Below, one piece after another: positions 21,478 through 32,749 of a stretch of DNA of 64,000 nt. A program made the translations under genes and the position numbers. The stretch's first letter is position 1, and the number at the start of each line of letters is the position of its first letter. This DNA is from Trachythela sp. YZ-2020 (taxonomy: Eukaryota; Cnidaria; Anthozoa; Malacalcyonacea; Clavulariidae), in NCBI GenBank assembly GCA_016169945.1, contig JADLSH010000051.1, forward strand, positions 1 through 64,000, written 5' to 3'. Below the pieces are notes generated by a model that was not told the origin of the DNA, did no database searches, and saw only the letters and a list, made by a program, of their open reading frames with translations.

Positions 21478-21950
21478 CATTAATGTTCATAGTAATCCAT
21501 AAAATCCATAACACAATGTCCACGACTGGGCCACACATCGGACACCGCAAATTACGTTTTGGTCCGTGAACTTTCCGTTCAACTAGTCAAAACTCATTAA
21601 AATTCTCATAGATCATCTATTTTAATGAAATTTAAGCAGAATTCTCAAAGTCTGCATCAAAATCACAACAGCTAAATGCTGGGTAAACCCATACAGACAC
21701 AAAACACACCACAAATCAATGTTTGGTGATATTTCCACTCAATTTTTCCTGGCCTGCAGGCAAATTATCCCAATCTCATGCCATGGACAAAAAGCAAAAA
21801 TGCAAGGTTGGCCAGACCTTACACCTGTGCTAGTTGACGGTGACAATCGATCGGAGCAACTCGACTATAGGTCGGGAAAAGTCGGAGTCGGCATGTCACC
21901 GAACCTCGACCGATGGTCGCCCATTCGTCTGGCATGATTATATCAAGCAT
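21478..21950 (+). repeat. About 450-bp dispersed repeat, copy A
   Basis: Repeated in the same orientation at about 23425-23865 and 24960-25495. Contains an open frame (21719-21937) starting MFGDISTQFFLACRQIIPIS; the other copies keep 66 codons of it. No known domain. Confidence 0.8.
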
Positions 21951-22739
21951 TGAATATTATTGAATATACCCACCCTTATCCGCCTTTAGTTCATTGCAAA
22001 ACAAAAAGATTTCAAAAAAAACGCAATGTAGACCACCCGAAAATTGGTCTACAAAACGCGCAAAACAAATACCCCTCTTTATGAACAACTTGTTACATGT
22101 ACTAGAAATACACTCATGCAGAATCCCCTCGCCTATTCGAAGTCAGGAACATACTTCCCAAAATGTATTGTAACATGAAGTATTCCGTCAGTCATTGTAA
22201 CCATAGCAACACGCAATTTTTTACTTTTGGTACAAAATGATAAAATAGTAATATAATATTTGTACTTGAATTGCCCCACTATATAAAGTAGCTATGTTAT
22301 TACGTACTCTTTTAGCTTTGGTTTGCTGTAAAATTTAACCTTAGACATTTCATAAAAACGTCAAAAAATTTCAGAAAACTTCTACTGTTTTTTGACAGTA
22401 TAATTTTTTAAATTTATCTATAAAATAGTTTCTGACATTACGTTATTTCCTCAAAATTCAAATTTAAACTTGCTAAAATACCTTTTAGGTTTAATCGATA
22501 TTATATTAATAACCTCACAGAGTGACATACGCTTTTGCAAATCCACAAACTAAAATATGCAAAATAGCACTTACCCGTTTAAAACACTTCAAAAGTGTGC
22601 TTTTTTCAGCCATTCGACTGTTTCTCGTTTATCTTCTTTTGAAGGCTCTTATTCATCGGTATGTTTTTCCAATAGCCCGAGTATTAAAAATCATTTTTGA
22701 TGCATAACAAAATCTTTATCCGTAAATCTTTTTAAAAAT
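21951..22739. other. AT-rich sequence, no gene seen
   Basis: Only chance frames of about 60 codons. No repeat structure recognised. Confidence 0.4.
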
Positions 22740-23190
22740 GTTTATCCGTATGTTTCTCTCGACCTGACTCGCGCATGCGTATAACGTAGAAAACCTTGAA
22801 CCGTCCATGTGGCATCGCGGCGGACGACTTTGGATTCCGCTATGTTTTCACATACCCTGGTGTAAATATCCGAGCGGAATTAGTATTTCGCACGGCGCTT
22901 CGCGCCGGCTCGGGGATAAGGTATATTTAACCTTGAAATCTAAACGCACACCAAGCAGGGCATATTTTAAGGATTTCTAAGCGGGGGGCCATTTGTGAAA
23001 AAGGGCCCTTAATCTGAGTACTGAAGGCGCGAGCCCTGTAGGGGTCCGGGGAAGTTTCTTCCCGGGAAAATTTTGAAATCTGGAGCTCTGAAATTGCCAA
23101 GCCAATAGTATTTCAACGTTTTAACTAAAACTTTAAAAATGCCTAACTATATAAGCCATAAAAACAAATCATTTACTCTGTAAACGACCC
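22740..23190. repeat. GC-richer repeat-like segment
   Basis: Contains CGCACGGCGCTTCGCGCCGG and GAAGGCGCGAGCCCTGTAGG, GGTCCGGGGAAGTTTC. The composition is unlike the AT-rich surroundings and suggests a mobile-element remnant, but no ends or coding frame were found. Confidence 0.4.
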
Positions 23191-23424
23191 AATGTATAAA
23201 GGCCCCGGGAGTGGGGGGCCATTGTCACCAAGTAAATTACGTTCAGGACAAGGTGCGTGGCAAATTAATCCAATGGTCCAATATATTTTACGACATTTTG
23301 TCATTGTAAAAGCTGTTAGGACACTTGGATCCACTTTATCAGTGTATTCTGATGTGTGCGTTTTTCTATGGGTTTTTTAGCGCATTTCTTTTGCTATAAG
23401 CGCGCGCAAAGCAGTGAAAGCTGA

Positions 23425-23864
23425 TTCCTGGTCCGTTAAATTTCCGTGAAACTAGTCAAAACTCATGAAATTCTCATAGATCATCTATTTTAATGAAATT
23501 TAAGCAGCATTCCCAAAGTCTGCATCAAAATCACACCAGCTAAATGCTGGATAAAGCCATACCAGACAAAAAACACACCACAAATCAATGTTTGGTGACA
23601 TTTCCACTCAATTTTTCCTGGCCTGCAGGCAAATTATCCCAATCTCATGCCATGGACAAAAAGCAAAAATGCAAGGTTGGCCAGACCTTACACCTGTGCT
23701 AGTTGACAGTGACAATCAATCGGAGCAACTCGACTATAGGTCGGGAAAAGTCGGAGTCGGCATGTCACCGAACCTCGATCGATGGTAGGCCGTTCCTCTG
23801 GCATGATTATATCAAGCATTTAAACCAAATATCAAAATGATGTAAACTTTAAAATTTCATTTCG
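23425..23864 (+). repeat. About 450-bp dispersed repeat, copy B
   Basis: Second copy. Its open frame (23588-23788) differs from copy A by two replacement changes, both G to A. It runs directly into inverted arm 4. Confidence 0.8.
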
Positions 23865-24187
23865 CTATGACAGAGCGGGGACCTAATCTCTGGTAGCGAA
23901 CTGTTTTCATAGACCCGGGGCAGAAAACTAACGTTCGAAACCAGCGATATACATGCACTGCGGGCGATTAGGATAGACTCAGTCTTCATTTTATTATCTT
24001 TATAAAAACCTAGATTGTTTATCTTTACAACAATTGTGTTATTACAGTCCAAAACTGTTTATCCGACTTTTTCCAAAACATCAACTGAATCTTCTCAAAA
24101 AATTCACCAAGATTTCCACCAATCTTCTTAGGGGTACCATTTGCACCCTCTAAGCTATGGGTACCATTTGCACCCTTACTTTATCCT
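23865..24187 (-). repeat. Inverted pair 4, right arm
   Basis: Reverse complement of 11979-12427, shorter because the left copy carries an internal duplication. The order of motifs is mirrored exactly: GACAGAG, CCTAATCTCTGGTAGCGAAC, AACTAACGTTCGAAACCAGC, then two GGTACCATTTGCACCC. Confidence 0.85.
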
Positions 24188-24227
24188 ACCCAAGAAAAAC
24201 TAAGCCAGGTTTTTAATTAAATTTTCA

Positions 24228-24352
24228 TTACGTCCATATATTACGTGTATGAATATATATCCCATATAATGAGGTTATAGGGTTAGATTAACCCCTAAAC
24301 CCATTACGTGACATTTATATATATATTCGTACACGTGACATATAGATATAAC
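24228..24352. repeat. Short foldback between right arms 4 and 3
   Basis: Arms around 24232-24262 (CATATATTACGTGTATGAAT) and 24314-24345 (ATTCGTACACGTGACATATA) are imperfect reverse complements around a GGGTTAGATTAACCC centre. The left side of the larger structure has a mariner-like element instead, so both sites gained separate insertions. Confidence 0.6.
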
Positions 24353-24364
24353 CAAAATTATGAT

Positions 24365-24915
24365 GTCTGGCAAGGTTTTACTTGTTCTGCCTATTCTACA
24401 TTCTAGCTGCACGCCACGCCATGCACAGACACCTAAGCAGTACATTTACACAAACAGAGAAACATTGGCACAAGTAAATCGCGAATACCTAGTGGGTCTC
24501 GGTAAGAGTTACTAGAGTGAAAAATGTTCACTCCTTTCATTTTATGTAGTAGTCTAGAAGTGTCAACATCGAAGTTGTCCTGTAACGCTTAATGAAACCC
24601 ACCAATACCGAACCGAGTGCATGCAAAAGCTCAAATGTTCACCTCCTTAGATTGACTTTCGACTGCAGATGAGAAACAATTGACAATAACGAGGTAAGAA
24701 ATTGTACCTCGAGTTTTAGCATGCAAGCATCTGAATAGAAACTCAACCTGTTGTGTAAATGTACTGAACCGACAGACCGCCAGGAAAATATCTTTAACCC
24801 AGAGACTTCACCTAACACATGCAAAACTGAGTCATGGGTACAAATTCTACTTACTTAGAGCCTGTAAGCAAGCTAACAATCTAACCTTGAGACAGACCTC
24901 TCTTTAACCTTGTGC
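24365..24915 (-). repeat. Inverted pair 3, right arm
   Basis: Reverse complement of 10410-11050, including CTGCCTATTCTACATTCTAG and AAGCTCAAATGTTCACCTCC. It lacks the extra CCTGCTA repeats present in the left copy. Confidence 0.85.
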
Positions 24916-24959
24916 TGCTCGATGTACATCTAGTGGTAACCGTCGATCCTGAAGCGCAC

Positions 24960-25495
24960 TTTACCCATTAATGTTCATAGTAATCCATAAATGTTCATAG
25001 AAATCCATAAATGTTGGTAGTAATCCATAATAATACAATGTCCACGACTGGGCCACCCATCGGACACCACAAATTACATTTTGTTCGGTGAAACTAGTCA
25101 AAGATGATCTATTTTAATGAAATTTAAGCAGAATTCCCAAAGTCTGCATCAAAATCACAACAGCTAAATGCTAGATAAAGCCATACAGACAAAAACACAC
25201 CACAAATCAATGTGTTTGGTGACATTTCCACTCAATTTTTCCTGGCTTGCAGGCAAATTATTCCAATCTCATGCCATGGACAAAAAGCAAAAATGCAAGG
25301 TTGGCCAGACCTTACACCTGTGCTAGTTGACGGTGACAATCGATCGGAGCAACTCGACTATAGGTCGGGAAAAGTCGGAGTCGGCATGTCACCGAACCTC
25401 GATCGATGGTAGGCCGTTCCTCTGGCATGATTATATCAAGCATTTAAACCAAATATCAAAATGATGTAAACTTTAAAATTTCATTTCAAATATTT
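24960..25495 (+). repeat. About 450-bp dispersed repeat, copy C
   Basis: Third copy. The in-frame stretch 25212-25412 encodes the same 65 residues as copy A after the first codon, with four silent differences. A TG insertion turns the ATG into ATGTG, so the frame has no in-frame ATG at that place. Confidence 0.8.
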
Positions 25496-26228
25496 TTAAA
25501 ACAAATAAACGCCCAGATAAAACCTTTTGGAATTACAAACATTTTTTCAATTTTGTTCCAAGAAATTTGTATTTCTTTTAATAGATTTGGAAATTTTAGA
25601 AAACCTGTCAGGTTTCAATTAGTTTTGCGCATTTTGGCGACCTTAGGGTGACCCGCTTTCGACCGAGAATACAAAATCTTCCGTTCTTTTCGTTGCCCAT
25701 CGACTTATATATGCTGTGGTTCTTGTCTTTTAGCATGACAAAACCATCTCAATCTTGCTTCCCTGATTCTTCTCCGAGTCAACACGGTTCAATTTCTTGT
25801 TTGACGTCCTCATTCCTCTCAACTTGCTTTTCTGGCCCAATCTCGGAGACTATTCCACACATTTTCTCCTCGTAATGTTGCCGTCTGAAAAAAATAGTGT
25901 ACCGATACAAAGCCAGATATAAAAATCTTGTTGCAGATAAAATTTATATGTGGGTTGCCAGGGATCTATTTCAATTGCCCCACCCCAATAGAGAGCCTGC
26001 TCACAGGTAGGTTTCACACTAAGCACGATGGTGCAGCATGTGCAACCAGCAGTTGATATCACAATATCAGAGAAAAAGACATGTATCTGCAGGCATAGAA
26101 ATAGCAACTAACTTCCACACAAAGGGGCTTCACTCAAAACGTCGAAATCTTGTTGCCTTTTTCAAGTTTGTTTGAAGGCATTCGGCAAACTAAAAAACCG
26201 AGGGCCCCAAAGGCCCCATGTTGGCCTT
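25496..26228. other. No gene seen
   Basis: Chance frames only; a 75-codon frame at 25648-25875 shows no recognisable motif. Confidence 0.4.
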
Positions 26229-27600
26229 CCCATAGACTTGCTCCAAGTCTGTCTCTTATAGGGGGAGTAAATTAGGGTGCTTTAATTTATTCGACACCTA
26301 GGTTCACACATTGTTCACACTCTATAAATACTTCAACTCTTTAACTTCCAAATCTGCACGTTCACCGCCGTTATCTACCGCAAATGATGTGTGGCTATGC
26401 AAGAGAATAATAGTAATATCACTCCAACGAAAGCTTACACGTACTCATGTAGATATATCGCCAAATTCAAAGAATAAAACTTGCGTTCTGTGTTGTACCG
26501 TTGTTGTGAAAGCCGACATGAGAAGAAAATTATTTAGTACAGCATCCAAAAAAACAAAAGCTTGTTTAAATTTAGAGCTTTTACGTGAATTCCAAACAGA
26601 TTTAGGACTTATAGTTACATACTATTAAGGTCAACAAACCTAGCGCCTGCATGTTCATATAATCCCGCTTACCGAGACTGCTTATGATCTCGCCTGCTTA
26701 TGATCTCGCTTGCTTATGATCTCGCCTCCAAGTACTTTTCAGTATAAAAATACATCGCGTTCATGTGAGAAAGCGAGCTGGCCAAGTAGTGAAAAGCGAG
26801 ATCTCACCCAAGTAGTGAGCCGAGACCATAGGTATAGGCGGGATGAATATATTTCATATAAAAACGCCAGCCCGCTTACAGAATACAGGGATGAAATAGA
26901 GAAACCGAATTTTCCGATTTTGCCGCTTAATTTGATGCTTTTTACAAATATGTTGCTAAACCAATGCTTTTTATCACAAAAAAATCAAGAAAAACAACAA
27001 AATCGTTAAAATAGTCGTGTTACAGTAATTCTGTGCATGAAATGTACATCAACATCTCATAGACATAATGTTCCATGGGAATTAAACAAGGGAATATTCA
27101 TCCCACTACGCTAGAAGTCTCGGCAAAGTCCATAGTTCTATAAAACGAAACAAGTATAACTAAAGTATAGTTTTATAAAAGTAAACAAGTGAGTAAACTG
27201 TAAATTGAAAAATGAATCTAAAGCAGTGAGTCATAAGTCTCATAAATTAAAGTTAAATAACTCCATACCGTAGAGCATCCTTTATAGATCGCATTGTCAG
27301 TCTCAGTTATTAATCGCCACAAGCTGTGATTATTTCTCTCACTTCCAAAGCTACAGCCCAGAGGCTACAGCCTACAGATGATGATTGATGACAGCTTTTG
27401 TTTAATTAATTCCAAATGAGCAGTAGGCTACTGGCCCCGTCTACCGGTTGAAAAATCAACCGGTAAATTTGGAGCGCTGCAAGGGAAACAAGTCTGTCTC
27501 TCCTCTTCCAATTTTATCGCGTCCGCCCGCCCGCCGTAATTTCCTTCCGCCCGCATTTTCGCAAGAGACAGACTTGGAGCAAGTCTAGCCTTCCCAGTAA
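26229..27600. repeat. 1.37-kb segment bounded by inverted GCTCCAAGTCTGTCTCTT ends
   Basis: The left end ACTTGCTCCAAGTCTGTCTC (about 26235) and right end GAGACAGACTTGGAGCAAGT (about 27566) are exact inverses over about 20 bp. Inside are a short direct repeat of GCTTATGATCTCGCCT (26680-26730) and a hairpin CTACCGGTTGA/TCAACCGGTA at 27438-27465. No transposase frame found. It could be a non-autonomous element or two solo repeats. Confidence 0.5.
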
Positions 27601-27717
27601 ATTATTTTGTAAATTATTTTGGCCTCCACAGTAATTATATACAGTCGTACGCCCTGGCGTGGGTGAGAGTCGGAAGAATGGGCCAGGGTTGGATGTTGGC
27701 GTAGCGTTGCGACTGCT

Positions 27718-28265
27718 TTGGCGTGCCACCACAGAGTAGACACTATACAGAGGTCTCACTTCAGGCAAAATGCGTAACCGGCCGCTATTCTGTCTGATGA
27801 TGACTTTAAAATAGAGTGGAAAATTCACAGTCTCTCAAACTCGTCTTGTTTTATTCTTATTTTGAATTTCCAAATGACATTATTCTCCGGAATTTGTTTT
27901 TTTCTCTTTATTTTCTTAAATTATCGGCCGGCCGCCATGTTCCTAGCCAGTGCGGTAACGAGAGGCATTCACCCCCCCGAACAAGATGGCGGCCGATATT
28001 TTCGGAAAATAACCGGCATAAGAAACCCTTGTTACTTTCTTTATAACGGTTTACCTTGACTGAAGTTGTGATTAACAACATTAAATAGTTAACTCGGATT
28101 TTTGCGGTATTTTTACGTCTAAAAATGCCCTCCATTTTGAATGTTTTCGGGGGGGGTGAGAGCCTCTCCTTTGCGCACTGGCTAAGCATCGGTTACGCTC
28201 AAAACATTAGGATTTGATACACAGTGAAACCTCTTTATAGTGTCTACTCTGTGGTGCCACGTTGT
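27718..28265. mobile_element. Foldback element with about 40-bp outer and 60-bp inner inverted arms
   Basis: Outer arms: CACCACAGAGTAGACACTAT at about 27725 and ATAGTGTCTACTCTGTGGTG at about 28238. Inner arms: TAGCCAGTGCGGTAACGAGA with CACCCCCCCGAAC (27945-27985), against GGGGGGGTGAGAGCCTC with GCGCACTGGCTAAG (28148-28187). Both halves contain an AAGATGGCGGC or CCATTTTGAA (YY1-like) word. The near-common centre (about 28.0-28.07 kb) suggests a single foldback element. Confidence 0.65.
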
Positions 28266-28469
28266 CCTTAGGTCCCTTTTCGTTGATGCCCATCCCCCAC
28301 TAAACGATTTCTTAAAAAAGGCCCTCCAATTCAACATGCTGAAACCGAAGTTAAACTTTACTTTGAATGCCTAAAAATATTTTCACAGCTACACGACATT
28401 CAAGTTAGGCAACGGAAGCTAAAGAAACGAGCAACGAACAAGAAAGAAATCCTTTTAAAGTCGCCAAAC

Positions 28470-29060
28470 TTACCACGTGGAGTCTACAAAGTCTTGAACG
28501 AGTCGGTCATTTATTTCAACAATCTCGTCAAATTTTTCATCTGAAATTGCATATAAAACAAATATTGAGTTACACAAGTCAAAGCTAGTGTATTTCTAAA
28601 CAAGGGAATGAAGCAATTAAGTAGGCGAGCAAAATGTTCACGAACTAAAGACGAAGCTTCGAAGGCGAAGTATTAATTCAAAGTATTTGTACTAAACGCG
28701 TATCAAACATGAGCAATAAAGCACAAACGTTTGAAAGAACGATATATTTCATGCTAACCTGTACTTGAATGTAGGATAGCCATTTCGTTTGAAGCAAGTA
28801 TATTCAAGCGAAGTTCTGAAACAACTTGTATTGTACTGTACTTCGCCAAATTTTCTTTCAAAATGGCTGCCCTTCGTCCCCATGCCAAAGTCGAAATTTC
28901 GATTATTCAATTTGGCCACCAGATCACACTCTTGTTCCCTATTGGTTCCCTATTGGTATAAAAAATTGGTATGACATTCACGAGCTCTGATTTGCTGACC
29001 TCACACGACCTTCGTCATGATTGGCTACTGCAAAATAATTTTATGCAAACTGCCTAATGA
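28470..29060 (-). repeat. Promoter-exon unit, inverted copy (pair 2, right)
   Basis: Reverse complement of the units at 7640-8279 and 8531-9172. Read on the minus strand it has AGTAGCCAATCATGACGAAG, two ACCAATAGGGAAC boxes, GCAGCCATTTTGAAAG and a donor-like ACAG then GTTAGC (28758). The exon at 28540-28474 keeps the acceptor ATTTCAG and the donor GTAAGT. The exon is 67 bases here and has lost its frame. Confidence 0.78.
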
Positions 29061-29499
29061 ACGTACATAGTAATATGGTAAAATGCAACTAATTAGCGCC
29101 ATATTCGGTGGTAGACCAGAGACTAAAAATACCTTCGTCTGGAAAACATGTGCTTCATTAGTGAATACAAAAGTGATCACGTGATAAAAAAAACCAATCA
29201 GATGATTTTAATCAAAACGAACTATAAACAAAATATGGAAATCACATCACAAAGAAAGACAGAAATTAAGGAACTATGTATGGGGTGAGATGTAGAATAT
29301 CTGCTGATGGTGACTCATAAACAGATAGGAGTTACTAGTAAATGTAATGCCTTGAGAATTAATGGTTCGAAGATGGGAAACGAGACGTATTTCTTGCCTT
29401 TTGCGGCTATCTTAATGCTGCCAGAATGTACGTATATGCCGGGAATAATAGTTGACCGTATTTGTGGATGGAATATTGAAAAGAAAATTCATATACATT
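29061..29499. other. No gene seen
   Basis: AT-rich sequence with chance frames up to 65 codons. Confidence 0.4.
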
Positions 29500-29696
29500 T
29501 TTAGACCTAGCCAGGAGCAGTTGCAAAAACTGGGCGCTTTCTCGATATATGAGCAACTAACCCCAACCCCCAACCTAAACCTGATAATCCCTAACGTCTA
29601 TTTAGGTTGCTCGTATATCGCGAAAGAGCCAGAAAATGCAACCTTAGGCCCTAAGGTTCCAGTGCAGCACTCTGACCAATTGAGCTACACGGTCAG
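29500..29696 (-). mobile_element. tRNA-derived SINE
   Basis: On the minus strand it begins GACCGTGTAGCTCAATTGGT with box A TAGCTCAATTGGTCAGAG and a tRNA-like middle ending GGGCCTAAGGTTGC. Box B has decayed. It ends in GCAACTGCTCCTGG, CTAGGTCTAAAAA. The body contains two facing copies of CTTTCTCGATATATGAGCAA (29540s) and GCTCGTATATCGCGAAAGAG (29610s), so it can fold back. SINEs with such tRNA heads are transcribed by RNA polymerase III and moved by a partner LINE. Confidence 0.75.
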
Positions 29697-29745
29697 ATTG
29701 TCTAACCTCAACTTCATTCTTTAATGTCTGTTTTTGTCTGTTCAA

Positions 29746-29903
29746 AAGAATGAAGTCAAGGCTATGTGTGTGTATAATGTACGCCCCAGTAATTCTGGCA
29801 ATGGTATATATGCTTAAGTCACTCTATGTTGAGAAACCATCCAGCTTGTACCATAGTATCGGTCAGTTCAGGAGTGGAGCCTCGTTTCCATGTTCCTTAT
29901 CTG
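29746..29903 (+). other. Possible exon ending in a strong GTAAGT donor
   Basis: An open stretch starting ATGAAGTCAAGGC (29749) runs to CTTATCTG followed by GTAAGTT. No frame resembles the expected PAQR4 segment upstream of the next exon, so I cannot link the two. It may be chance. Confidence 0.25.
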
Positions 29904-30146
29904 GTAAGTTACTTGGAAATATTTCTTCCAAAATATCAAAACAAGAATTATCTTCTTTGGAGGAGTCTAATCCGTTCACAAATTCCTTATCACAGTTAGC
30001 TCTTTTTCACATATTACATTTTAGAATTAACATTATCTTCTCACTCTGATAACTGCATGTTGGCTATCATCTGTTTAACGATAACGCTCAGTGTAAGCCA
30101 CGTATCCCTTTTACTTTTTAACATTATTATATATCTTTTCATTTAG

Positions 30147-30407
30147 CAATATCTGGTATTCTGATGCTGTTTTGGATACCCTACGCAAGTATACCATCGA
30201 TATACAAAAATTATACCCTCTACATCGTACATTACATTGGCTGTATGTCACCATTTATTGCCAACACAATCTACCATCTGTTTATGTGCCATACCAGTGG
30301 AGATCATTACTCAAGTTTGACATGTGTGGCAACTGGGCTATTTTAATACATTTGGAGGAATAATTGCAATTCAACATTATCCTGTTCTCCAAATATTGGA
30401 AATTTTT
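30147..30407 (+). pseudogene. PAQR4: PAQR4-like membrane-receptor exon with frameshifts
   Basis: PAQR proteins are seven-helix membrane proteins of the adiponectin/progestin receptor superfamily. After the acceptor CTTTTCATTTAG the frame reads ISGILMLFWIPYASIP (a membrane helix), then GCMSPFIANTIYHLFMCH. The YHLFMCH block is the conserved His/Cys motif as found in PAQR4. The frame is then lost around 30311. The next frame carries KFDMCGNWAI, the conserved D-M-C-G block. Another shift at about 30338 leads to NTFGGIIAIQHYPVLQIL. So three frames are needed to follow one exon of about 85 codons. No other PAQR exon was found, which suggests a processed or partial copy. The two shifts could also be read errors. 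Confidence 0.75.
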
Positions 30408-31675
30408 GTATAGTGTTATCTATACAGATACTGAACGTTGCTTGTGTTCCAGAATCTTACACTCCAGCCAAACTTGACTATTGTTTTAGTAGCAATAATA
30501 TAATGCATGACATTTTCTTGTAAAAGATTAGACCTAGACACATTTCACTCTCCTATGACCACTACTAAAAGTAACCATTCTGAACACTATAAGCACTTCA
30601 GAAAGTCTGTAGCTTTCATGGTTTAGGAGATACAGTAGGGCTGTGCAAACTCTGGTTTTTCACCTCCGGCTGCTTACAGCTCAAATATCCGGCTCCGGCT
30701 TTGTTGGTTCACAACTCAGAGGATAGAGTCCAGATAATAGCAAATATTTTTCAGTCGTGGTCATTTTACCCCAAAACAGGGTCATATTACCCTAAATGAA
30801 ATGCATCCAAACTCGTATTCTGGTCCTAGACTCTGTAATTTATCACTTTCTGTAAGAAAGTAATTTTGTAACATAATGCATTACTCTTTGAAAGTAACAA
30901 GTAACAATTTGCATAAGTAATTTTGCATTACTGTGTACTTTTTTTCCAACCTTACAAATTTCGACAATTTTGTCCATGTGTAATATAATTAAGGTAAGTT
31001 TAAATGCTGCGATTTGACCAACTTTGGGTTTTGCTGAATGTTAAATGACAATGTCATGATTTTTACTCGCTGGCCCAGGGCTAGCTGCATTAATGCCACC
31101 CTGTACTAAATGGCCAGCAACTCATTCCCCAAACAAGGGTGCACATGTGTTCAACTGTAGTACGTAATTCTGTTACCATGGAAATTTGGGAACTACAATT
31201 TGGGTATTATATTCAACCGTATTCTATTAAGTTCTTGTAGGTTTACATAGATTGTTCTGAGTTTGCAGGGAGTGCTAAGGCCAAGTCACTGTAATTCTTC
31301 TAAATTTCTTTGCTGTGTTATGTGTGTCTTCCTCTTTAATGCATTGTCAGTTGTTCTTGTTTGATGTCTAGATAAAAAAATTATCCAAATAATTCTTTGT
31401 AGACTTCACATCTATATATTTGACAAAATTTTCAACCATCAGCACAGATCTTCATCAGCAAATATAATACATGAATTATGCTAAAAATATTTACAGATAA
31501 AACACATGCTTATGGATTGATATCTTTGGCAATTGTTGATAGACATGTTGGATTTTTTTAGATACATTATGCACTGACAATAATTTATTTTGCAATGCTT
31601 TTGACTGCTAAATCCAGACTTGCACTGATAATAATCTGTTGCAAAATTGTAAATAAGCACTAAGAATTTATATGT
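30408..31675. other. Intergenic sequence, no gene seen
   Basis: Contains CCTCCGGCTGCTTACAGC and CCGGCTCCGGCTTTG (about 30664-30703) next to CAGTAGGGCTGTGCAAACT, which looks like a decayed element end. The rest is AT-rich. Confidence 0.4.
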
Positions 31676-31793
31676 TGTTGTTGCTGTTGGTATTGTTCTT
31701 GCTGTTGGTATTGTTCTTGCTGTTGGTATTGTTGCTGTTGTTGTTGGTATTGTTCTTGCTGTTGGTATTGTTCTTGCTGTTGGTATTGTTGTA
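31676..31793. repeat. 18-bp minisatellite (GTTCTTGCTGTTGGTATT)
   Basis: About six units of GTTCTTGCTGTTGGTATT or shorter TTGTTG variants. On the minus strand it translates as repeats of TARTIP, an artefact of the repeat. Confidence 0.88.
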
Positions 31794-31887
31794 ATAATAA
31801 AATGTTGTTGTAAACAAACTATATATAAGAGATTTTGTTTATATCTTTTAGGAACACGCAAATTAACCCTTAATTTGTTCTATATAA

Positions 31888-32060
31888 AAACGTGAAGGTT
31901 TACAACTAGAATGCATGGTTCTACTCTATATATATATATGGTTACAAAATATGCTACAAGTTTGTTTAAACGTGAAGGTTTACAACTAGAATGCATGGTT
32001 CTACTCTATATATATATATATATATGGTAATTATGGTTACAAAATATGCTACAAGTTTGT
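31888..32060. repeat. Tandem duplication of about 82-92 bp
   Basis: AACGTGAAGGTTTACAACTA through ATGCTACAAGTTTGTTT occurs twice in a row. The copies differ mainly in the length of the internal TA run. Confidence 0.9.
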
Positions 32061-32585
32061 TTGATTAAACTACCTGAAAAATATAACAATGATGAAATCG
32101 CTTTGTTTGAAATGTTAAAATTCTTGTTATATTCTCAGGTAGTTCTTCACTACAAAACGGCATCATATAAGTTTATGACCAACCTGGATAAATTCCTGCT
32201 TCATTGTTGCAGAAGTTTCACTCTGTTCAGTACAATTCAAAATCTTGGCCTTCAGTACACAATTATTTTGTTTTGAAACATGTAGACATTCTCTGTTTAA
32301 CTTGAGCGGCTTTGAGACCTGACAATTCACACTAAGATTTGTTATTCTGTTTCTACATTCTGTTGTGGAACTGCTGTTTGAAGGCAAAGTAATGCTGTCA
32401 TGTAAAAAGTTGAGAACTTTTTTCGTTTGTGATGTTTTATCCATTTCTGACGAGTTGCTTTTTCTAAATAAACAAAATGAGAATTATCAATCTATTATAA
32501 TTATGTAAGCCCTGGGCAAAGTGTTTCTTTGAACATATATTCAGGTTAATACCAAGCTTAACAAGAGACACTGTCATATAGTTTT

Positions 32586-32700
32586 ATTAACCCATTAACT
32601 GGCAGTAACCTACCACTGACAAGTAAAATCGTTTGACGTTAGACAGAGTAAAATACTACAGTAGGGTGGATCTGTGCACATTGCAAGCTCATGGTTAACA
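32586..32700 (-). mobile_element. TTAACCCATTA-type MITE
   Basis: Left end ATTAACCCATTAACTGGCAG, then the family core CTACCACTGACAAGTAAAAT and GACAGAGTAAAATACTA, and right end CATTGCAAGCTCATGGTTAA. About 115 bp. Confidence 0.65.
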
Positions 32701-32749
32701 CAGTAACAAATTGGGCTGGCTGAAATAAATTTTAATTATGTTAAAGTGA

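Noticed and set aside
26311..27009. Frames of 99-105 codons at 26311 and 26710
   Set aside because: No motif, no conserved neighbour, AT-rich composition and position between inverted repeat ends; treated as chance.
28789..28974. 61-codon frame as a gene
   Set aside because: It lies in the inverted promoter-like repeat and is not open in the two direct copies.
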